DNA of 64,000 nt from Terriglobia bacterium (lineage in GTDB: Bacteria; Acidobacteriota; Terriglobia; Bryobacterales; Bryobacteraceae): assembly GCA_020073145.1 (NCBI GenBank), contig JAIQFS010000004.1, positions 62,001 to 126,000 on the forward strand, given 5' to 3'. Shown one piece after another: positions 60,929 through 64,000 of the stretch. Position numbers and translations under genes: made by a program. Under the pieces are notes generated by a model. The model saw nothing but the letters and a program-made list of their open reading frames with translations, did not search any database and was not told the origin of the DNA. Numbering within the stretch: the stretch's first letter is position 1; every line of letters begins with the position of its first letter.

Positions 60929-61509
60929 AAGCTGCGCAGCAGCCCGATAAAGGCCCGCCCGCGCGGCCGCCCGTTGTTGCGATCCAACTCGAGCCGCTGA
61001 AAAAACACCAACAGCCCCAGCACGTCCGCATCGCGGGTCTGGGGAAGTCCGGTCCGCTCCTGTTCCTGGCGGCGGTACTCGGCGAGGCCATCCTGGACCG
61101 CGCTATACAGCCGGTTCGCCAAGGCATTCTCCGGCCGGCTTTCATAATACACACCGGATCCGAGCGTCCGGTACGTGCGGATCAAACTGTCTAAAGCCGC
61201 GCGGACCTCGAAGTCCGTCACCCCGTCGGTTTTCATCGCCGCCGCGCCCAGGGTTCGCCCCACAAACACCAGAAGCTCCTCGCGCTCCGCCAGGAACCGT
61301 TCAGTGATCTGGATATCGCGATGCGGCAGATCGGCGGCGTCGAGAGGCATCGGCTTCTCGTGGCGGCGCGCGTCCTGGAGGTGCTCGCAATCGAGCGGAC
61401 ACGTGACCGACACCTCGCGCTCTTGTCCGCAACACAGAGTACAGATCTCGCCGGGAACGCCCGGGCAGGAACGCTTGGCGCGGCGGCTCCGACAGAGAGT
61501 GCAAACCAT
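60871..61509 (-). CDS. Cys-rich zinc-finger-like protein of unknown function
   Basis: I start it at 61509, where the product begins MVCTLCRSRRAKRSCPG; the longer upstream frame has no ribosome site. The 212-residue protein has three Cys clusters in the first 45 residues (CTLC, CPG...CTLCCG, CPLDCEHL), enough to bind one or two zinc ions, followed by a helical domain with ITERFLAEREELLVFVGRTL and a C-terminal Ser/Pro-rich tail. I know of no function. The 3' end runs over fliM by 58 bp. Confidence 0.6.
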   Translation of the reverse strand: MVCTLCRSRRAKRSCPGVPGEICTLCCGQEREVSVTCPLDCEHLQDARRHEKPMPLDAADLPHRDIQITERFLAEREELLVFVGRTLGAAAMKTDGVTDFEVRAALDSLIRTYRTLGSGVYYESRPENALANRLYSAVQDGLAEYRRQEQERTGLPQTRDADVLGLLVFFQRLELDRNNGRPRGRAFIGLLRSFYSEPPGEPAAASSRLVLP

Positions 61510-61650
61510 TTCCCTAGTGTCCTTGAGGAGCAAACTCGATGCAAGTGCGTCCAGTCTGGACGGCCAGGCTCGGAAGACAGCCTCGATCCCTTGAAGACTC
61601 GGCATCCCGGCCGTTTCCACTGGCGCCGCCTGGAGTCAGGGCCTCGCTAG

Positions 61651-61656
61651 TATAGT
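61651..61656 (+). promoter_or_regulatory. Putative -10 element (TATAGT)
   Basis: TATAGT lies 27 bases before the ATG at 61678. An AAGGA between them (61661-61665) may be the ribosome site. Confidence 0.35.
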
Positions 61657-61677
61657 GGGTAAGGATCCCGCCAACCG

Positions 61678-61830
61678 ATGAACCGAACGAACCTCTTCTT
61701 CAAAGTAGAAATCGAGCACGATGCCGAAGAAAATCCCGAACGAATCGGTGACCAGATCTGCCGGCAGCTCCTCAAGTTTTACGGAGTGCGGCAGGCCGAG
61801 CTCGCCAGCGTCACGGCGTTGGAAGAGTAG
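61678..61830 (+). CDS. Small conserved-looking protein (50 residues)
   Basis: The short frame MNRTNLFFKVEIEHDAEENP, then ERIGDQICRQLLKFYGV and ending SVTALEE, has a strand followed by an amphipathic helix, with good codon use and a promoter plus AAGGA upstream. The pattern looks like a small alpha/beta cytosolic protein. It converges on the dGTPase gene and overlaps its last 20 bp. Family unknown; coding status inferred. Confidence 0.55.
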   Translation: MNRTNLFFKVEIEHDAEENPERIGDQICRQLLKFYGVRQAELASVTALEE

Positions 61831-62959
61831 GATCGCTTCCGATCATTTGCTGATACGTGCGGCGAAAGAAGGCGTCCGTCATGCCGGCGATGTAATCGCA
61901 GACTACGCGGTACGACGGCGTGTGCCGGGCCTGCTCGGCATAAAGCCGGGGAAGACGGTCAGGACGTTCCAGGAAGAACTGAAACAGCGCCCCAATCATG
62001 TCGACCGAGTGGTTCCGCCCCTGAGCGAGCTCCGGAGCGGCGTAGACCTTGGCGTGAAGGAAGCGTTTCAATCGCCGGCTGGTGTCGGCGGCTTGGGGAG
62101 TGAAGGCGGCCAGACGCCGGGGAAACGCGCGGATCTCGTCGGCCGTGGCCACTCCCGCCTCCCGGCTCCGGGCGACCGTGCCGTCGATCAGACCTGAAAC
62201 CAGCACGTCGACGAGTTGGCGGAGACTCTCGTGGAACACCTCCCTCCCGCTGGCGCCGGGAAAGTGGCCCTCCACCGCATCCAGAACCTCGCCGTATTGG
62301 GGAACGCACTCGGCCACGTCGGCAGCCGTCAGCATATCGGCCGAGAAGGCGTCGTCTAGATCGGCCGTGTTGTAGGCCACTTCGTCGGCCAGATCGATCA
62401 ACTGCGCTTCCAGCGGAGGACGAAGGCCGGGCAGAAAGGCGTCGAATTCGGGATTCTCTCCCGGGCCGAAATCGCGGGAGTGTTTGATGATCCCCTCACG
62501 CACTTCGAACGTCAGGTTCAGGCCCGGGAAGCGGGCGTAGCGCTGCTCGAAGTTCTCGACGATGCGCAGCGCATGAAGATTGTGGTCGAAGCGTTCGCCG
62601 AAGCGCTGCATCTGGCGGTTGAGCTCGTCTTCGCCGGCGTGGGCGAAGGGCGGGTGCCCGATGTCGTGCGCCAACGCCAGGGCCTCGGTCAGGTCTTCGT
62701 CCAGCCCCAGGACCGCCGCCGCGGTGCGCGCGATTTGCGACACTTCGATGGTGTGGGTGAGGCGGTTGCGAAAGTGGTCGGATAACCCCGGAGCGAAGAC
62801 CTGGGTTTTGGCTTCGAGCCGCCGGAAGGCGCGGGAGTGCACGATGCGGTCGCGGTCGCGTTGAAAGTCGTTGCGGTAAGGATGGGTCGGCTCGGGGTAA
62901 CGCCGACCCCTGCTTTGCGCCACGGGGAACCGGAGCCCGGCCAGCATGCCCATGGACAC
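61811..62959 (-). CDS. dgt: dGTPase-like HD-domain triphosphohydrolase
   Basis: The 382-residue protein has the HD-phosphohydrolase metal site: RLTHTIEVSQIAR (His), ALAHDIGHPPFAHAGE (His-Asp), and Asp in LADEVAYNTADLDD. The N-terminus RDRDRIVHSRAFRRLEAKTQV is typical of dGTPases. It converts dGTP and perhaps other dNTPs to nucleoside and triphosphate. I use the GTG at 62959; ATGs at 62953 and 62947 are equally possible. The gene begins seven bases after the upstream gene's stop, so the two are likely co-transcribed. Confidence 0.88.
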   Translation of the reverse strand: MSMGMLAGLRFPVAQSRGRRYPEPTHPYRNDFQRDRDRIVHSRAFRRLEAKTQVFAPGLSDHFRNRLTHTIEVSQIARTAAAVLGLDEDLTEALALAHDIGHPPFAHAGEDELNRQMQRFGERFDHNLHALRIVENFEQRYARFPGLNLTFEVREGIIKHSRDFGPGENPEFDAFLPGLRPPLEAQLIDLADEVAYNTADLDDAFSADMLTAADVAECVPQYGEVLDAVEGHFPGASGREVFHESLRQLVDVLVSGLIDGTVARSREAGVATADEIRAFPRRLAAFTPQAADTSRRLKRFLHAKVYAAPELAQGRNHSVDMIGALFQFFLERPDRLPRLYAEQARHTPSYRVVCDYIAGMTDAFFRRTYQQMIGSDPTLPTP

Positions 62960-62966
62960 AAGGCCG

Positions 62967-63674
62967 CTACTGCGGTGGCAGTTGCGCGTACAACTGCAGA
63001 GCCACCTGGCTGACGGCCCCGGGCGTGTTGCGCAAGGTATCCAGAATTTTGCGCGCCTCCGCCGGCCGGATCGGGATTAGAACGCGGGCCATGGAGACCT
63101 GCGCCTGCTCCTTGGACACGAAGACGGTCGGATGCGCCATCAAGTCCTCGAAAACCTTCTGCCCCTGATCCATCTTGCCCTCGGCATAATAGACCTGAGC
63201 CAGCGACAACTTCGCCAGCGAGGCATACTGATCGTTGCCATTCGCGGCCACCGCTTGAAAGCTCTTCTCGGCGTCGCTGAACTTGCCCTGATCGGCCTGG
63301 ATGGAACCCAAGTAATATTGCGCGATCGTCGCTTCCGTACTGCCCGCGTACTGGTTCTTCACGCTGTTGAAAACCTGAGTAGCCGCTTCATCCTTGACTT
63401 GCTGGGTGGGGAATGCGCTAATCGTCGTGCTGCCCGCGGGCGGAGGACCGACCGGGGCTTCTTGAACTTCAATGGCGCGTGACAGCGCCGCCTCGCGGGC
63501 CGCGGCTTGGCGGTGCCGGAAGACGTAAAATCCGCCCCCCAGCAAGACCACCACCGCCACGATGCCGCCGTAGCGCAGGATCTCCTTGCCATGTTCCTCG
63601 AAAAATGTGACTGTATGTTCGACTTCCAGTGCGAACTTGTCCGTCTTCAGCTCTTTGCGGGTGATTCGTGCCAC
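62967..63674 (-). CDS. YfgM-like tetratricopeptide membrane protein
   Basis: I start it at the GTG at 63674 (GAGG six bases upstream), giving VARITRKELKTDKFALEVEH; the longer frame starting at 63749 is not protein-like. The 235-residue protein has one membrane helix near residues 34-53 (YGGIVAVVVLLGGGFYVFRH) and a periplasmic TPR domain (ATIAQYYLGSIQADQGKFSD; KLSLAQVYYAEGKMDQGQKVF). The plan resembles YfgM, a helper of the Sec translocon and the periplasmic chaperone network. Confidence 0.78.
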   Translation of the reverse strand: MARITRKELKTDKFALEVEHTVTFFEEHGKEILRYGGIVAVVVLLGGGFYVFRHRQAAAREAALSRAIEVQEAPVGPPPAGSTTISAFPTQQVKDEAATQVFNSVKNQYAGSTEATIAQYYLGSIQADQGKFSDAEKSFQAVAANGNDQYASLAKLSLAQVYYAEGKMDQGQKVFEDLMAHPTVFVSKEQAQVSMARVLIPIRPAEARKILDTLRNTPGAVSQVALQLYAQLPPQ

Positions 63675-63795
63675 GAAAACCTCGGGTGAATTGGAAGTTT
63701 TTATGGTAGCACGGAGTTTGCCGCACCGGCCATCTGCCGGCTGGCTCACGGAAGCGGAAGCGGGCCCAAAAGCGGGAGTCTTCCCGCATCCATGC

Positions 63796-63801
63796 TACTA
63801 T
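63796..63801 (+). promoter_or_regulatory. Putative leaderless -10 element (TACTAT)
   Basis: TACTAT occupies positions -12 to -7 before the ATG at 63808; no ribosome site is present. Confidence 0.4.
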
Positions 63802-63807
63802 CCGGAG

Positions 63808-64000
63808 ATGCCCACCACCAAGATCAGTCCTGTGCACAATGGCCCGCTTCGCATCGAAGGAGATTTTGAGATTGTCGATCCGGCCGGCGCGGCCTTCGGA
63901 CTGGCTGGACGCACGGTGATCTCGCTGTGCCGCTGCGGTCACTCCGCCAGCAAGCCGTTTTGTGACGGTAGCCACAACCGCAACGGCTTCTCCGATACCG
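63808..64000 (+). CDS. CDGSH iron-sulfur domain protein, N-terminal part
   Basis: The frame runs off the right edge. The visible 64 residues start MPTTKISPVHNGPLRIEGDF and contain CRCGHSASKPFCDGSHNRNGF, the three-Cys-one-His [2Fe-2S] ligand set of CDGSH (mitoNEET-like) proteins. Members act in iron or redox handling. It may have a leaderless transcript (TACTAT at -12 to -7). Confidence 0.9.
   Translation, partial: MPTTKISPVHNGPLRIEGDFEIVDPAGAAFGLAGRTVISLCRCGHSASKPFCDGSHNRNGFSDT

Overview
The window is high-GC, gene-dense DNA and looks like the chromosome of an Acidobacteriota member, probably Bryobacterales or Solibacter-like. This placement is inferred from family content: DUF6152 and 'PDGRPD'-type secreted proteins, an orphan MacB/FtsX 'ADOP' permease, Ser/Thr kinases fused to TolB-like and TPR domains, and secreted PQQ and GMC dehydrogenases. 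No rRNA or other direct phylogenetic marker is present. No insertion sequence, prophage or CRISPR array was recognised.

Layout. 1-17.5 kb holds mostly secreted or periplasmic catabolic genes: a DUF2911 end, a three-gene DUF6152 operon, an alpha/beta hydrolase with a Tat-exported sugar isomerase, an ABC permease, a GMC dehydrogenase with its small subunit, a membrane spermidine-synthase fusion, and a PQQ dehydrogenase with its cytochrome c. 17.5-31.3 kb is mixed: an MFS carrier, ydcF, an rRNA/tRNA methyltransferase, rarA, two tandem kinases, a LysW-like zinc ribbon, aceE and a zinc alcohol dehydrogenase.

31.5-40.9 kb is a phosphate locus in the order CHAD protein, phoR, porin, pstSCAB, phoU and a lone receiver domain. 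A three-unit, 11-bp-phased Pho-box-like repeat sits before pstS and a weaker one before the porin. No phoB is present. 40.9-45.8 kb carries an OFA-type antiporter, an HExxH protein, two TlpA-type lipoprotein thioredoxins with a free DsbD-alpha domain, and an AlaC-type aminotransferase.

45.9-59.8 kb is the most unusual part. It is one unbroken minus-strand run of chemosensory genes (cheY, cheX-like, cheA, cheW, a CheR catalytic-domain protein, a soluble poly-HAMP receptor, cheY, cheB, cheR, cheX) that ends at a tRNA-Glu. An MBL hydrolase, an alginate-export-type porin and an acetate/succinate channel lie between cheR-like and the receptor. fliM is divergent at its upstream edge. The last 3 kb holds a Cys-rich protein, a 50-residue protein, a dGTPase, a YfgM-like protein and the start of a CDGSH Fe-S protein.

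Across the window several genes have a TANNNT hexamer about 6-10 bases before the start codon and no clear Shine-Dalgarno sequence, which suggests frequent leaderless transcription. Convergent genes often overlap at their 3' ends. All functional statements are from reading the sequence; no database search was run.
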